From positions 1,054,001-1,118,000 of the forward strand of contig NZ_LARY01000002.1 in the NCBI RefSeq assembly GCF_003369925.1: DNA of 64,000 nucleotides. Reading direction: 5' to 3'. Below the pieces are notes generated by a model. That model searched no databases and was not told the origin of the DNA. It worked only from the letters and a program-made list of their open reading frames with translations. The position numbers were made by a program, and so were the translations under genes. This stretch comes from Listeria kieliensis (GTDB taxonomy: Bacteria; Bacillota; Bacilli; Lactobacillales; Listeriaceae). This document shows, piece by piece, positions 46,255-58,389 of this stretch. Numbering within the stretch: the stretch's first letter is position 1; each line of letters starts with the position of its first letter.

Positions 46255-46611
46255 ATGGCAAGTGAAATTACAAGTGCAAAAGCCGTTGCCAAAACGGTAC
46301 GTATTGCTCCTCGTAAAGCGAGAATCGTTATTGATTTAATCCGAGGCAAGCAAGTTGGCGAAGCAATTGCAATTTTGAAGTTTACTCCAAAAGCAGCTTC
46401 ACCAGTTATTGAAAAAGTATTGAAATCTGCTATGGCAAACGCTGAACATAACTATGATTTAGACGTGAACAACTTAGTGGTTTCGGAAGCTTTCGTTGAT
46501 GAAGGTCCGACACTTAAACGTTTCCGTCCACGTGCACAAGGTCGTGCAAGTGCAATCAATAAACGTACAAGCCACATCACTGTTGTGGTATCTGAAGTGA
46601 AGGAGGGATAA
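46255..46611 (+). CDS. rplV: 50S ribosomal protein L22
   Basis: A 118-residue protein whose long loop ([20 protein letters not shown], 83-102) lines the exit tunnel. The loop looks wild type. ATG 46255 follows GAGGAGG. It ends 3 bp before rpsC. Confidence 0.98.
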   Translation: MASEITSAKAVAKTVRIAPRKARIVIDLIRGKQVGEAIAILKFTPKAASPVIEKVLKSAMANAEHNYDLDVNNLVVSEAFVDEGPTLKRFRPRAQGRASAINKRTSHITVVVSEVKEG

Positions 46612-46614
46612 ACG

Positions 46615-47271
46615 TTGGGTCAAAAAATACATCCAATTGGTATGCGTATCGGTGTCATTCGTGACTGGGATTCAAAATGGTACGCTGAAAAAGATTACGC
46701 TAATTTCTTACATGAAGATTTGCGCATTCGTGATTACATTGCTAAACGCTTGGCTGATGCTTCCGTTTCGCGTGTTGAGATCGAACGTGCTGCTAACCGT
46801 GTGAATATCACTATTCATACAGCTAAACCTGGTATGGTAATCGGTAAAGGTGGTTCGGAAGTTGAAGCACTTCGTAAATCCCTGAACGATTTAACTGGCA
46901 AACGTGTCCACATCAACATTGTTGAAATCAAACGTGCTGATCTAGACGCAAAACTTGTTGCTGAAAACATTGCTAGACAACTTGAAGGACGTGTTTCTTT
47001 CCGTCGTGCACAAAAACAAGCTATCCAACGTACAATGCGTGCTGGTGCGAAAGGAATTAAAACTCAAGTATCTGGTCGTCTTGGCGGAGCTGATATTGCT
47101 CGTGCTGAACACTATAGCGAAGGAACTGTACCGCTTCATACTCTTCGTGCTGATATCGATTATGCATGGGAAGAAGCAGATACAACTTATGGTAAACTAG
47201 GCGTTAAAGTTTGGATCTACCGTGGTGAAGTCCTTCCAACGAAGAAAAACAATGTGGAAGGAGGAAAATAA
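46615..47271 (+). CDS. rpsC: 30S ribosomal protein S3
   Basis: A 218-residue protein at the mRNA entry. The KH motif [17 protein letters not shown] (about 62-78) and the C-terminal [17 protein letters not shown] are intact. It starts with TTG 46615; GAAGGAGGG lies 6 nt upstream. Confidence 0.98.
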   Translation: MGQKIHPIGMRIGVIRDWDSKWYAEKDYANFLHEDLRIRDYIAKRLADASVSRVEIERAANRVNITIHTAKPGMVIGKGGSEVEALRKSLNDLTGKRVHINIVEIKRADLDAKLVAENIARQLEGRVSFRRAQKQAIQRTMRAGAKGIKTQVSGRLGGADIARAEHYSEGTVPLHTLRADIDYAWEEADTTYGKLGVKVWIYRGEVLPTKKNNVEGGK

Positions 47272-47273
47272 TT

Positions 47274-47708
47274 ATGTTAGTCCCTAAACGTGTAAAATAC
47301 CGTCGTGAATTCCGTGGAAATATGCGCGGTCGTGCGAAAGGCGGCACAGAAGTTGCATTTGGTGAATATGGTCTTCAAGCTGTTGAAGCTTCTTGGATCA
47401 CGAACCGTCAAATCGAAGCTGCTCGTATCGCGATGACTCGTTACATGAAACGTGGCGGTAAAGTTTGGATTAAAATTTTCCCTCATAAATCTTACACATC
47501 TAAACCAATCGGAGTTCGGATGGGTAAAGGTAAAGGTGCTCCGGAAGGCTGGGTAAGCCCAGTTAAACGTGGCAAAATTATGTTTGAAATCGCAGGTGTG
47601 CCTGAAGAAGTTGCGCGTGAAGCGTTACGTCTTGCATCACATAAACTGCCGGTCAAAACAAAGATCGTAAAACGTGAAGAAATTGGTGGTGAAGCAAATG
47701 AAAGCTAA
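47274..47708 (+). CDS. rplP: 50S ribosomal protein L16
   Basis: A 144-residue protein near the A site. [19 protein letters not shown] and the Arg/Gly-rich [20 protein letters not shown] are present. Only 2 bp separate it from rpsC; its end overlaps rpmC by 11 bp. Confidence 0.98.
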   Translation: MLVPKRVKYRREFRGNMRGRAKGGTEVAFGEYGLQAVEASWITNRQIEAARIAMTRYMKRGGKVWIKIFPHKSYTSKPIGVRMGKGKGAPEGWVSPVKRGKIMFEIAGVPEEVAREALRLASHKLPVKTKIVKREEIGGEANES

Positions 47709-47889
47709 AGATATCCGTGAACTATCCACTACCGAAATCCAAGATCAAGAAAAAGCGCTAAAGGAAGAGCTTTTCAACTTGCGCTTTCAATTAGCTACTG
47801 GACAATTGGAAAATACTGCTCGCATTAAAGAAGTACGTAAATCCATTGCTCGTATGAAAACAATTGTGAAAGAAAGAGAACTTGCTTAA
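47698..47889 (+). CDS. rpmC: 50S ribosomal protein L29
   Basis: A 63-residue helical protein at the tunnel exit. [20 protein letters not shown] is the family start. The frame opens at 47674, but GGTGGTGAAGC before ATG 47698 and comparison with the family give the shorter form. Confidence 0.96.
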   Translation: MKAKDIRELSTTEIQDQEKALKEELFNLRFQLATGQLENTARIKEVRKSIARMKTIVKERELA

Positions 47890-47917
47890 GACGAAATTAA
47901 TAAGGAGGTTTTAATAC

Positions 47918-48181
47918 ATGGCTGACCGTAACCAACGTAAAGTCTATACAGGTCGCGTTGTATCCGACAAAATGGATAAAACGATCACTGTAGTTGTTGA
48001 AACATACAAAAAGCATGGTTTGTATGGTAAACGCGTGAAGTATTCGAAGAAATTCAAAGCTCATGATGAAAATAACACTGCAAAAACTGGCGATATCGTT
48101 CGTATCATGGAAACTCGCCCTCTATCTTCAACTAAACATTTCCGTTTACTAGAAGTAGTAGAAGAAGCAGTAATTATTTAA
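47918..48181 (+). CDS. rpsQ: 30S ribosomal protein S17
   Basis: An 87-residue 16S-binding protein. [19 protein letters not shown] and [20 protein letters not shown] are typical. ATG 47918 follows AAGGAGGT. Confidence 0.97.
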   Translation: MADRNQRKVYTGRVVSDKMDKTITVVVETYKKHGLYGKRVKYSKKFKAHDENNTAKTGDIVRIMETRPLSSTKHFRLLEVVEEAVII

Positions 48182-48192
48182 TGGTTTTATAA

Positions 48193-48618
<426 letters not shown>

Positions 48619-48653
48619 TAAACAAGTTTCAAACCAAGGAGGTGCTAAGACTA

Positions 48654-48965
48654 ATGCATGTCAAAAAAGGTGATAAAGTACAAGTTATTACTGGTAAAGA
48701 TAAAGGCAAATCCGGCAAAGTTCTTGCTGCATTCCCAAAAAAAGATCGTGTAATTGTTGAAGGAATCAACATGGTGAAAAAACATACGAAACCTTCCAAT
48801 ATCAATCCACAAGGTGGAATCTTGAATGTTGAAGCACCAATTCACGTATCTAACGTAATGCTTATCGATCCTAAATCAGGCGAACCAACACGTGTGAGCT
48901 ATGAAGTAAAAGGCGATAAAAAAGTACGTGTAGCTAAAAAATCCGGTGAAGTCATCGATAAATAA
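48654..48965 (+). CDS. rplX: 50S ribosomal protein L24
   Basis: A 103-residue protein with an N-terminal KOW motif ([21 protein letters not shown]). It starts 50S assembly. The frame opens at 48642, but AAGGAGGTGC places the start at ATG 48654 (MHVKKGD). Confidence 0.97.
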   Translation: MHVKKGDKVQVITGKDKGKSGKVLAAFPKKDRVIVEGINMVKKHTKPSNINPQGGILNVEAPIHVSNVMLIDPKSGEPTRVSYEVKGDKKVRVAKKSGEVIDK

Positions 48966-48996
48966 TTTAAGTAATTGAGGAAGGAGGCAACATTAC

Positions 48997-49536
48997 ATGA
49001 ATCGCCTTAAAGATCGCTATCTTAAGGAAATTGTTCCTGGTATGATGAGCAAGTTTAACTATTCTTCTGTTATGGAAGTACCTAAAATTGAAAAAATCGT
49101 AATCAACACTGGTGTTGGTGATGCAGTAGCAAACGCTAAAGTTCTTGACAGTGCTGTTGAAGAACTTGCATTAATCACTGGTCAAAAACCAGTTATCACA
49201 AAAGCTAAAAATTCGATCGCTGGATTCCGTCTTCGTGAAGGAATGCCAATCGGTGCGAAAGTAACGCTTCGTGGTGACCGTATGTATGATTTCTTAGACA
49301 AATTAATTACTGTTTCACTTCCACGTGTTCGTGACTTCCGTGGGGTTTCGAAAAAAGCTTTCGACGGCCGCGGTAACTACACGCTGGGTGTGAGAGAACA
49401 ATTGATTTTCCCTGAAATTGATTATGATAAAGTTTCTAAAGTTCGTGGTATGGATGTTGTTATTGTTACAACTGCAAAAACTGACGAAGAATCCCGTGAG
49501 TTATTAACTCAAGTTGGAATGCCGTTTCAAAAATAA
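48997..49536 (+). CDS. rplE: 50S ribosomal protein L5
   Basis: A 179-residue protein that binds 5S rRNA and contacts P-site t[23 protein letters not shown] and the [21 protein letters not shown] motif are present. ATG 48997 follows GGAAGGAGG. Confidence 0.98.
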   Translation: MNRLKDRYLKEIVPGMMSKFNYSSVMEVPKIEKIVINTGVGDAVANAKVLDSAVEELALITGQKPVITKAKNSIAGFRLREGMPIGAKVTLRGDRMYDFLDKLITVSLPRVRDFRGVSKKAFDGRGNYTLGVREQLIFPEIDYDKVSKVRGMDVVIVTTAKTDEESRELLTQVGMPFQK

Positions 49537-49552
49537 TCAATAATTAAAGTAG

Positions 49553-49750
<198 letters not shown>

Positions 49751-49782
49751 AACCTAAGTTTAAGGAAGGAGGATAATAACAC

Positions 49783-50181
49783 ATGGTGATGACAGATCCA
49801 ATTGCAGATTTTCTAACTCGTATCCGTAATGCGAACATGGTTAAACATGACAAATTAGAATTGCCTGCATCGAAAATCAAAAAAGAAATTGCTGAAATCT
49901 TAAAGCGTGAAGGATTTATCCGTGACGTTGAGTATATTGAAGATGAAAAGCAAGGCACAATCCGTGTTTTCTTGAAATATAGTCCATCTGGTGAACGCGT
50001 AATCACTGGTTTGAAACGTATCAGTAAGCCAGGACTTCGTGTTTATGCTAAATCGAACGAGGTACCTAAAGTTCTTAACGGATTAGGTATTGCAATCGTA
50101 TCTACTTCTCAAGGTGTCCTAACTGACAAAGAAGCTCGCGCTAAACAAGTGGGCGGAGAAGTACTTGCATACGTTTGGTAA
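49783..50181 (+). CDS. rpsH: 30S ribosomal protein S8
   Basis: A 132-residue 16S-binding protein. [18 protein letters not shown] and the end [17 protein letters not shown] are typical. ATG 49783 follows AAGGAGGAT; an in-frame ATG two codons later is less well placed. In E. coli S8 is the repressor of the spc operon. Confidence 0.98.
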   Translation: MVMTDPIADFLTRIRNANMVKHDKLELPASKIKKEIAEILKREGFIRDVEYIEDEKQGTIRVFLKYSPSGERVITGLKRISKPGLRVYAKSNEVPKVLNGLGIAIVSTSQGVLTDKEARAKQVGGEVLAYVW

Positions 50182-50206
50182 AATTTATTCATAAGGAGGT
50201 GCGACA

Positions 50207-50743
50207 ATGTCCCGTATCGGTAAAAAGCCTATTACAATTCCTGCTGGTGTAACAGTTACACTTGACGGAAATAAGGCAACAGTTAAAGGTCCTAAAGGTG
50301 AGCTTGTAAGAGAGTTTAACCCTGAGATTAAAATTGAAATCGAAGGAAGCGAAATTAACATTTCACGTCCATCTGATAATAAAAACCACCGTGCTCTTCA
50401 TGGTACGACTCGTGCAGTCCTAAATAACATGGTTGTTGGAGTCTCTGAAGGCTACGAAAAATCACTTGAATTAGTCGGTGTCGGTTACCGTGCTCAAAAA
50501 CAAGGTTCAAAACTTGTTCTTAACGTAGGGTATTCCCATCCAGTCGAATTTGAAGCGCCAAAAGGTGTTGAAATTGAAGTTCCTGCTAATACGAAAGTAA
50601 TCGTAAAAGGCTTCAACAAAGAACACGTTGGTGAACTTGCTGCTAACATTCGTGCTGTACGTCCACCTGAACCATATAAAGGTAAAGGTATCCGTTATGA
50701 AGGCGAATATGTACGCCGCAAAGAAGGTAAAACTGGTAAATAA
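50207..50743 (+). CDS. rplF: 50S ribosomal protein L6
   Basis: A 178-residue protein near the sarcin-ricin loop, with two related halves. [19 protein letters not shown] and [27 protein letters not shown] are family sequences. ATG 50207 follows AAGGAGGTG. Confidence 0.98.
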   Translation: MSRIGKKPITIPAGVTVTLDGNKATVKGPKGELVREFNPEIKIEIEGSEINISRPSDNKNHRALHGTTRAVLNNMVVGVSEGYEKSLELVGVGYRAQKQGSKLVLNVGYSHPVEFEAPKGVEIEVPANTKVIVKGFNKEHVGELAANIRAVRPPEPYKGKGIRYEGEYVRRKEGKTGK

Positions 50744-50777
50744 TGCCGCGTAAGCGATAAGAGAAGAGGTGAGTCGT

Positions 50778-51137
50778 GTGATTACTAAAATCGATAAAAA
50801 CAAAGTTCGTAAAAAAAGACATGCTCGTGTTCGTTCTAAAATTACTGGAACAGAAAGTCGTCCTCGTCTAAACGTTTTCCGTTCTAATAAAAACATCTAC
50901 GCTCAACTAGTTGATGACGTAAATGGCGTAACACTTGTCAGTGCTTCGAATTTAGATAAAGACTTTGGTTCTGCGGAATCAAAAGTTGACGCTGCTAGCA
51001 AGGTTGGCGAATTAGTTGCAAAACGTGCTTCTGAAAAAGGAATTTCTGCAGTTGTTTTCGACCGCGGAGGGTACTTGTACCATGGCCGTGTTAAAGCGCT
51101 CGCTGAAGCAGCCCGCGAAAATGGATTAGAATTCTAA
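50778..51137 (+). CDS. rplR: 50S ribosomal protein L18
   Basis: A 119-residue 5S rRNA-binding protein. The frame opens at GTG 50769, but GTG 50778 gives the usual start (M)[18 protein letters not shown] and lies after AGAGGTGA. The end [25 protein letters not shown] is typical. Confidence 0.96.
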   Translation: MITKIDKNKVRKKRHARVRSKITGTESRPRLNVFRSNKNIYAQLVDDVNGVTLVSASNLDKDFGSAESKVDAASKVGELVAKRASEKGISAVVFDRGGYLYHGRVKALAEAARENGLEF

Positions 51138-51159
51138 TAAAGAAGGAGGGAAAACTTAG

Positions 51160-51663
51160 ATGGCTGAAATTATTGATGGAAACAAATTAGATGTAGAAGA
51201 ACGCGTTGTTACAATTAATCGTGTTGCTAAAGTTGTAAAAGGTGGACGTCGCTTCCGTTTCACAGCACTTGTTGTTGTCGGTGATAAAAACGGTCATGTC
51301 GGTTTCGGTACTGGTAAAGCACAAGAAGTTCCAGATGCGATCCGTAAAGCTGTTGAAGACGCTAAGAAAAACATGGTGTTTGTGCCAACTGTTGGAACTA
51401 CAATTCCGCACACAGTCGTTGGTCGCTTTGGCGGTGGAGAAATTCTGCTTAAACCAGCGAATGCCGGTTCTGGGGTAACAGCTGGTGGTCCAGTTCGTGC
51501 CGTACTTGAGCTTGCTGGTGTTGCCGATGTGTCTTCTAAATCACTTGGATCAAACACGCCAATCAACATGGTTCGTGCGACAATTGATGGAATTAAACAA
51601 CTTAAAAAAGCTGAAGAAGTAGCTAAACTTCGCGGTAAAACAGTTGAAGAATTGTTAGGATAA
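51160..51663 (+). CDS. rpsE: 30S ribosomal protein S5
   Basis: A 167-residue protein important for decoding accuracy. The loop [22 protein letters not shown], where spectinomycin changes usually map, is wild type. ATG 51160 follows GAAGGAGGG. Confidence 0.98.
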   Translation: MAEIIDGNKLDVEERVVTINRVAKVVKGGRRFRFTALVVVGDKNGHVGFGTGKAQEVPDAIRKAVEDAKKNMVFVPTVGTTIPHTVVGRFGGGEILLKPANAGSGVTAGGPVRAVLELAGVADVSSKSLGSNTPINMVRATIDGIKQLKKAEEVAKLRGKTVEELLG

Positions 51664-51679
51664 GGAGGGAATTATCATT

Positions 51680-51859
51680 ATGGCTAAATTAGAACTTACT
51701 CTAAAACGTAGCTTAATCGGTCGTCCCGGAGATCAACGTGAAACTGTAAAGGCGCTAGGCCTTCGCAAGACACATTCCGTTGTCGTTAAAGAAGATAATC
51801 CTGCAATTCGTGGGATGGTTAACAAAGTTAGTCATCTTCTAGACGTAAAAGAAGTTTAA
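51680..51859 (+). CDS. rpmD: 50S ribosomal protein L30
   Basis: A 59-residue protein, too short for a usual ORF cut-off. It reads [20 protein letters not shown] at the start and [14 protein letters not shown] at the end, the pattern of bacterial L30. ATG 51680 follows AAGGAGGG 17 bp after rpsE. Confidence 0.97.
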   Translation: MAKLELTLKRSLIGRPGDQRETVKALGLRKTHSVVVKEDNPAIRGMVNKVSHLLDVKEV

Positions 51860-51908
51860 GCTAGTATATTTACTGAAATAAAGAAGAAATAGGAGGAGGT
51901 GCTTGAAC

Positions 51909-52343
51909 ATGAAACTTCACGAATTAAAACCTGCTGAAGGTTCGCGCAAAGAGCGCAATCGTGTTGGTCGTGGAATGAGCTCTGGTAACGGAAAAACTGC
52001 CGGCCGCGGACATAAAGGACAAAAAGCTCGCGGTAAAGTACGTTTAGGATTTGAAGGTGGACAACTTCCACTTTTCCGTCGTTTGCCTAAACGCGGTTTT
52101 ACAAACATCAACCGCAAAGAATTTGCTATTGTGAATTTAGATGTTTTAAACCGTTTTGAAGAAGGCACTGAAGTGACACCTGAACTTCTAATTGAAACAG
52201 GTGTTGTGAACAATGCTAAATCTGGTATTAAAATCCTTTCGAATGGATCTATTGAGAAGAAACTTACAGTGAAAGCTAATAAGTTTTCTGTAGCAGCTAA
52301 GGAAGCAATCGAAGCTGCCGGCGGAAAAGCTGAGGTGATCTAA
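51909..52343 (+). CDS. rplO: 50S ribosomal protein L15
   Basis: A 144-residue protein of the central 50[23 protein letters not shown] and [23 protein letters not shown] are typical. The region after HKGQKARG reads KVRLGF, about two residues shorter than the L. monocytogenes protein as I remember it. ATG 51909 is preferred to the TTG at 51903, after GGAGGAGGTGC. Its stop overlaps secY by one base. Confidence 0.96.
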   Translation: MKLHELKPAEGSRKERNRVGRGMSSGNGKTAGRGHKGQKARGKVRLGFEGGQLPLFRRLPKRGFTNINRKEFAIVNLDVLNRFEEGTEVTPELLIETGVVNNAKSGIKILSNGSIEKKLTVKANKFSVAAKEAIEAAGGKAEVI

Positions 52344-53638
52344 TGTTTCAAACGTTAGTAAACTTTTTCCGGGTAAAAGATATTCGGAATAAGATTTTCT
52401 TCACCCTTGCAATGCTTATCATTTTCCGTATTGGAACATTCATACCTGTGCCTGGGGTGAATGCAGCGGCATTGCAACAAACAATGGAAGGCGGCATTTT
52501 TGGGTTCCTAAACACCTTTAATGGTGGGGCGCTTAAAAATTTCTCCGTTCTTGCGATGGGGGTTATGCCTTACATCACTGCGTCCATCATTGTACAGTTG
52601 TTACAAATGGATGTTGTTCCAAAACTCACTGAGTGGTCTAAACAAGGTGAAATGGGACGTAAAAAGCTCAATCAATTGACGCGTTATTTGACAATTGGTT
52701 TGGGACTTATTGAAGCCTTCGGTATGGCTTACGGATTTAACCGTTTGTCAGGATCCACACTTATCTTCAATGCTTCTGTACCACAGTACATCGTTGTTGC
52801 GATTGTGCTTACAACAGGAACAATGTTTTTAATGTGGCTTGGTGAACAAATTACGGTTAAAGGTGTCGGGAACGGGATTTCCATTATCATCTTCGCGGGG
52901 ATCGTAGCTCGTATTCCAGATGGAATTCGTCAAGTTTACGTTCAACAAATTGAAGATGCTGGCGATCAACTTTTCCTTCATATCTTAGTTCTTGTCGGAA
53001 TTGCACTTGCTGCACTTCTAATCGTTGTTGTAGTTATTTACTTCCAACAAGCGCTACGTAAAATTCCGATCCAGTATTCAAAACGTGTGGCTGGAAATAA
53101 ACAAGCGGGTGCGCAAGCTACTCACTTACCACTAAAATTGAACTCTGCTGGGGTTATTCCAGTAATCTTTGCGAGTGCTTTTATTATCACACCGCAAACG
53201 ATCTTGACGTTCTTTGATAGTAGTAACGGTGTTGTATCTGTACTCAAAAACGTATTTGATTATACAAAACCGATTGGCATGGTCTTGTATGTAGCTCTGA
53301 TCATCGCATTCACTTATTTTTACGCTTTTATCCAAGTTAACCCTGAAAAAGTGGCAGATAACTTGAAAAAGCAAGGTGGATATATTCCAAGTAAACGTCC
53401 GGGAAGGGAAACACAAGCTTATCTTACTTCGGTACTGTATCGCTTAACCTTCATCGGAGCCTTATTCCTTGCCGCAGTTGCAATCATTCCGACAATCGGA
53501 ACGACAGCATTTGGGTTACCTCAAACGCTCGCAATCGGTGGTACAAGTCTTCTGATTGTTATCGGGGTAGCACTTGACACAACGAAACAATTGGAAGGGC
53601 AATTGGTTAAACGGAATTATCGAGGATTCATCAAATAA
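52343..53638 (+). CDS. secY: preprotein translocase subunit SecY
   Basis: The 431-residue channel protein of the Sec translocon with ten transmembrane helices. The plug region GGIFGFLNTFNGGALKNFSV, the cytoplasmic loop RRIPIQYSKRV-like sequence (RKIPIQYSKRVAGNK) and the SecA-contact loop NLKKQGGYIPSKRPGRET are intact. ATG 52343 overlaps the rplO stop (TAATG). Confidence 0.98.
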   Translation: MFQTLVNFFRVKDIRNKIFFTLAMLIIFRIGTFIPVPGVNAAALQQTMEGGIFGFLNTFNGGALKNFSVLAMGVMPYITASIIVQLLQMDVVPKLTEWSKQGEMGRKKLNQLTRYLTIGLGLIEAFGMAYGFNRLSGSTLIFNASVPQYIVVAIVLTTGTMFLMWLGEQITVKGVGNGISIIIFAGIVARIPDGIRQVYVQQIEDAGDQLFLHILVLVGIALAALLIVVVVIYFQQALRKIPIQYSKRVAGNKQAGAQATHLPLKLNSAGVIPVIFASAFIITPQTILTFFDSSNGVVSVLKNVFDYTKPIGMVLYVALIIAFTYFYAFIQVNPEKVADNLKKQGGYIPSKRPGRETQAYLTSVLYRLTFIGALFLAAVAIIPTIGTTAFGLPQTLAIGGTSLLIVIGVALDTTKQLEGQLVKRNYRGFIK

Positions 53639-54349
<711 letters not shown>

Positions 54350-54686
54350 AGGAGAACGGCTTGAACGCTGCTGAAAATTTAAACGTGCAAATCCTGTTGA
54401 TTTGTAGTATAATGGATAATTGGCAGTGGAATATAAGCATCTTTGCAAATCATGATGAACGAGAGAACCATTTGAGGAATATCCGAAACATTTGCTAAAC
54501 CGAACTTTAGTCTTCGTACTCAAGTTCTCCGGATTACGGATCTCACTTTTCAGGTTGTCTAAAGGCAGGTCGGCTTTTGAAATGGAAGAAGCAGATCTCT
54601 TTTCACGTTTTTTCATGTAATCAAGTTTTTACACTGATAAAATCGGAACCAAGTGGTCTAGTAACCGAGAAGGAGGTAGCGAACAT
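54350..54686 (+). other. intergenic region between adk and infA
   Basis: About 340 bp, the largest gap in the operon. TATAAT at 54408-54413 could be the -10 of an internal promoter for infA and the alpha genes, but the -35 (GTGCAA) is weak. The rest has no credible gene on either strand; several short repeats of CGGATT type (54529-54541) could form local structure. Confidence 0.4.
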
Positions 54687-54905
54687 ATGGCTAAAGAAGA
54701 TGTAATTGAAGTTGAAGGCGTAGTACAAGAAACTTTGCCTAACGCAATGTTTAAAGTTGAACTCGAAAATGGGCATGAAGTGCTTGCCACTGTTTCTGGT
54801 AAAATTCGTATGCACTACATCCGTATTTTACCAGGGGATAAAGTAACTGTTGAACTTTCCCCATACGATCTAACTCGTGGAAGAATCACTTATCGTTTTA
54901 AATAA
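54687..54905 (+). CDS. infA: translation initiation factor IF-1
   Basis: A 72-residue OB-fold protein that blocks the A site during initiation. [20 protein letters not shown] and [15 protein letters not shown] are the family start and end. ATG 54687 follows AGAAGGAGGT. Confidence 0.98.
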   Translation: MAKEDVIEVEGVVQETLPNAMFKVELENGHEVLATVSGKIRMHYIRILPGDKVTVELSPYDLTRGRITYRFK

Positions 54906-55121
<216 letters not shown>

Positions 55122-55150
55122 TTATAGAATATAAGGAGGTGCTTGATTAG

Positions 55151-55516
55151 ATGGCACGTATTGCAGGTGTGGATGTTCCACGTGAAAAACGTATCGTGAT
55201 CTCACTAACTTACATCTACGGTATCGGAAAAGCAACAGCTGCTAAAGTCTTGGAAGAAGCAGGCGTTTCTGAAGATGTACGTACAAGAGATTTAAGTGAA
55301 GAAGAATTAGGTAAAATCCGTGAAATCGTAGACCGTATTAAAGTTGAGGGGGATCTTCGTCGTGAAGTGAACTTAAACATTAAACGTCTAATCGAAATCG
55401 GTTCTTACCGCGGTATGCGTCACCGTCGTGGACTTCCTGTTCGCGGACAAAATACAAAAAATAATGCGCGTACACGTAAAGGTCCTTCTAAGACTGTTGC
55501 AGGTAAGAAGAAATAA
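55151..55516 (+). CDS. rpsM: 30S ribosomal protein S13
   Basis: A 121-residue protein bridging to the 50[27 protein letters not shown] and [25 protein letters not shown] are typical. ATG 55151 follows AAGGAGGTGC. Confidence 0.98.
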   Translation: MARIAGVDVPREKRIVISLTYIYGIGKATAAKVLEEAGVSEDVRTRDLSEEELGKIREIVDRIKVEGDLRREVNLNIKRLIEIGSYRGMRHRRGLPVRGQNTKNNARTRKGPSKTVAGKKK

Positions 55517-55543
55517 ACGAATAGTAAAGGAGGTAATTAGTGA

Positions 55544-55933
<390 letters not shown>

Positions 55934-56037
55934 GTAGTCGTCTTTGTGCGTAACTTTTAAAACAGCGATATTTTGAAGCACAATTGAGGTTCGACTAGGT
56001 TTCTGAAATAAGACGTTTTGAAGGAGGGTATATTTGA

Positions 56038-56982
56038 ATGATCGAAATTGAAAAGCCAAAAATCGAGACGATTGAGATCAGCGATGATGCCAAATATGGA
56101 AAGTTTGTTGTAGAACCACTTGAGCGTGGATATGGTACAACTTTGGGTAACTCCTTACGTCGTATTCTATTATCTTCACTTCCAGGCGCTGCTGTAACGT
56201 CCATTCAAATTGATGGAGCTTTACATGAGTTCTCTGTAATTGAAGGTGTAGTTGAAGATGTGACAACCATAATTTTGAATATCAAAAAACTGGCACTTAA
56301 AGTTTACTCTGATGAAGAAAAAACATTAGAGATTGATATACAAGGACCTGGTGTTGTAACAGCTGGAGATATTAATTATGATAGTGATGTCGAAATTTTG
56401 AATCCAGATCTTCACATCGCAACGTTGAGCGACAACGCGAAATTTCATGTTCGCCTTAACGCTGCTCGTGGCCGCGGTTATACGCCGGCTGATCAAAACA
56501 AACGTGAAAGTATGCCTATCGGTGTTCTTCCGATAGATTCAATTTTCTCGCCGGTAATTCGTGTGAACTACCAAGTAGAGAATACACGTGTTGGTCAATC
56601 TACAAATTATGATAAGCTGACTTTTGATGTTCTAACTGACGGAAGTATCAGTCCAGAAGAAGCTGTGTCACTTGGCGCAAAAATTCTTTCTGAGCACTTG
56701 AGCATTTTCGTTAACTTAACAGACGAAGCGCAAAAAGCTGAGATCATGATTGAAAAAGAAGAAAGCCACAAAGAGAAAGTACTTGAAATGACAATTGAAG
56801 AACTTGACTTATCAGTTCGTTCTTATAACTGTCTAAAACGTGCTGGAATCAATACAGTTCAGGAACTCGCTGACAAATCTGAAGATGATATGATGAAAGT
56901 TCGTAACTTGGGTCGTAAATCTTTAGAAGAAGTAAAAGTGAAACTGGCTGATCTTGGCTTAGGTCTTCGCAACGAAAACTGA
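56038..56982 (+). CDS. rpoA: RNA polymerase subunit alpha
   Basis: A 314-residue protein. The N-terminal assembly domain (1 to about 230, with [23 protein letters not shown]) and the C-terminal DNA-binding domain (about 250-314; [41 protein letters not shown]) are both complete. ATG 56038 follows GAAGGAGGG. Confidence 0.98.
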   Translation: MIEIEKPKIETIEISDDAKYGKFVVEPLERGYGTTLGNSLRRILLSSLPGAAVTSIQIDGALHEFSVIEGVVEDVTTIILNIKKLALKVYSDEEKTLEIDIQGPGVVTAGDINYDSDVEILNPDLHIATLSDNAKFHVRLNAARGRGYTPADQNKRESMPIGVLPIDSIFSPVIRVNYQVENTRVGQSTNYDKLTFDVLTDGSISPEEAVSLGAKILSEHLSIFVNLTDEAQKAEIMIEKEESHKEKVLEMTIEELDLSVRSYNCLKRAGINTVQELADKSEDDMMKVRNLGRKSLEEVKVKLADLGLGLRNEN

Positions 56983-57006
56983 TTAGAAATGTAAGGAGGG
57001 AATTCC

Positions 57007-57402
57007 ATGGGTTACAGAAAATTAGGCCGTACAAGTGCACAACGTAAAGCATTACTTCGTGATCTTGCAACGGATTTAATCGTTCATGAACGTATCGAAA
57101 CAACTGAAACACGTGCTAAGGAAGTTCGTAAAGTTGTAGATCGTCTTATTACTTCTGGTAAAAAAGGTGACTTGCACGCTCGTCGTCAGGCTGCGGCATT
57201 CATTCGTCATGAAGTAGCTAGTGTTAAACAAGTTGATGCAAAAGACGGCGGTAAGAAAAACCAAGCTGTTTATGCACTTCAAAAACTATTTGACGATGTT
57301 GCACCACGTTATGCAGAACGTCAAGGTGGATACACTCGTATCTATAAAAAAGGCCCTCGTCGTGGTGACGGAGCGCCAATGGTTATCATTGAACTAGTTT
57401 AA
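57007..57402 (+). CDS. rplQ: 50S ribosomal protein L17
   Basis: A 131-residue protein at the tunnel exit. [25 protein letters not shown] and [32 protein letters not shown] are typical. ATG 57007 follows AAGGAGGG. It is the last gene of the operon. Confidence 0.98.
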   Translation: MGYRKLGRTSAQRKALLRDLATDLIVHERIETTETRAKEVRKVVDRLITSGKKGDLHARRQAAAFIRHEVASVKQVDAKDGGKKNQAVYALQKLFDDVAPRYAERQGGYTRIYKKGPRRGDGAPMVIIELV

Positions 57403-57477
57403 TAATGAACTTTAAAGCAAGTAGAGTGTGATGATAAGCAGAAAGTAACATTCTTTGTCTTGTCTAGCTCTGTGTGT

Positions 57478-57516
57478 TCCCTGCGAGATAACTCGCGGGG
57501 AGCGCAGGCTTTTTTT
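57478..57516 (+). terminator. terminator of the S10-spc-alpha operon
   Basis: A 10-bp stem (TCCCTGCGAG at 57478-57487 with CTCGCGGGGA at 57492-57501, one G-U pair) is followed by GCGCAGGC and a run of seven T. Confidence 0.8.
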
Positions 57517-57528
57517 GTTTTCGATTCG

Positions 57529-57559
57529 CTCAAAGTGTGTATGTGCTTTGAGTTTTTTT
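57529..57559 (+). terminator. second terminator after rplQ
   Basis: CTCAAAG (57529-57535) and CTTTGAG (57546-57552) with a 10-nt loop, followed by seven T. It backs up the terminator just upstream. Confidence 0.75.
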
Positions 57560-57563
57560 ATGT

Positions 57564-57602
57564 AAACAGCCACTAGGAACTAATTAATCCTAGTGGCTGT
57601 TT
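57564..57602 (-). terminator. terminator of the MgtC-like gene
   Basis: Perfect 15-bp stem AAACAGCCACTAGGA (57564-57578) and TCCTAGTGGCTGTTT (57588-57602) lies just after the stop of the minus-strand gene. A/T runs on both sides make it usable from either direction. Confidence 0.9.
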
Positions 57603-57607
57603 ATTTT

Positions 57608-58270
57608 TTATTCCATTCGTTCAATAGTAACATGAGGTAAATTTTGGATATACTGAAAAATTTCTTTCTCCTCTTGAATCGACTTCGACTTGATTTGCAT
57701 TGTTACTTGGTAAGCCTCAACATCGCCAAAAGGCTCGCGTTTCGTCTCATATGTAGAGATCAGATAGTCATGCTCATGTAGATAATTCGTAATAGAAGCT
57801 AAGTTGCTTTTATCATTTGTTGAATAGACTAGTAGAACAGTGTGGAAGCCGACAGATTTACTAAAGAGACTTAGCGCCTCGAGTCCAATTAATGTGAGTA
57901 CCGTTGCACCAATGCCAAGTGCATATAGACCAGCTCCAGTAGCAAGACCAATACCGGAAGTTGCCCAAAGGCCAGCAGCAGTCGTTAATCCACGAACAAA
58001 TTGCTTTTGGATAATAATGGTTCCGGCGCCGATAAAACCAATTCCGCTCACGACCTGAGCTGCTACACGGCTGGGATCAAAGGAAACATTGGCATGACCA
58101 GTTACACCGAAAAAGCCATATTGGGAAACAATCATGATTAGAGCGCTGCCGAGCGAAACTAGAAAATGCGTCCTGAAGCCGGCTTCTTTTGCTCGAAGTT
58201 CACGATCGAGCCCGATGATACCTCCTAAAATTCCTGCGACAGATAAGCGTAATAAAAATTCAAGCCACAT
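57608..58270 (-). CDS. MgtC/SapB-family membrane protein
   Basis: A 220-residue protein with four or five N-terminal hydrophobic segments and a cytoplasmic C-terminal domain (about 145-220, ACT-like). LLRLSVAGILGGIIGLDRELRAKEAGFRTH, RVAAQVVSGIGFIGAGTIIIQ and VRGLTTAAGLWATSGIGLATGAG are MgtC family motifs. The frame extends far upstream, but GAGGAGTGATTTT before ATG 58270 fixes the start. MgtC proteins help growth at low magnesium and in macrophages by tuning membrane energetics; SapB-type members are less understood. It is a single gene, divergent from the ecf operon. Confidence 0.9.
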   Translation of the reverse strand: MWLEFLLRLSVAGILGGIIGLDRELRAKEAGFRTHFLVSLGSALIMIVSQYGFFGVTGHANVSFDPSRVAAQVVSGIGFIGAGTIIIQKQFVRGLTTAAGLWATSGIGLATGAGLYALGIGATVLTLIGLEALSLFSKSVGFHTVLLVYSTNDKSNLASITNYLHEHDYLISTYETKREPFGDVEAYQVTMQIKSKSIQEEKEIFQYIQNLPHVTIERME

Positions 58271-58389
58271 AAAATCACTCCTCATCTCCCTTCTTTTCCC
58301 TTTTTTAAAAGAAAAAAACAAGCTTTGCTTAAGAATTCGCTTTATACTATAATAAATAGGTGTTAACCATTCGAAATGGGGTGCGAGGC

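Noticed and set aside
54350-54686. Remnant of map (methionine aminopeptidase) after adk
   Set aside because: No map-like motif is seen in any frame; Listeria normally lacks map at this place.
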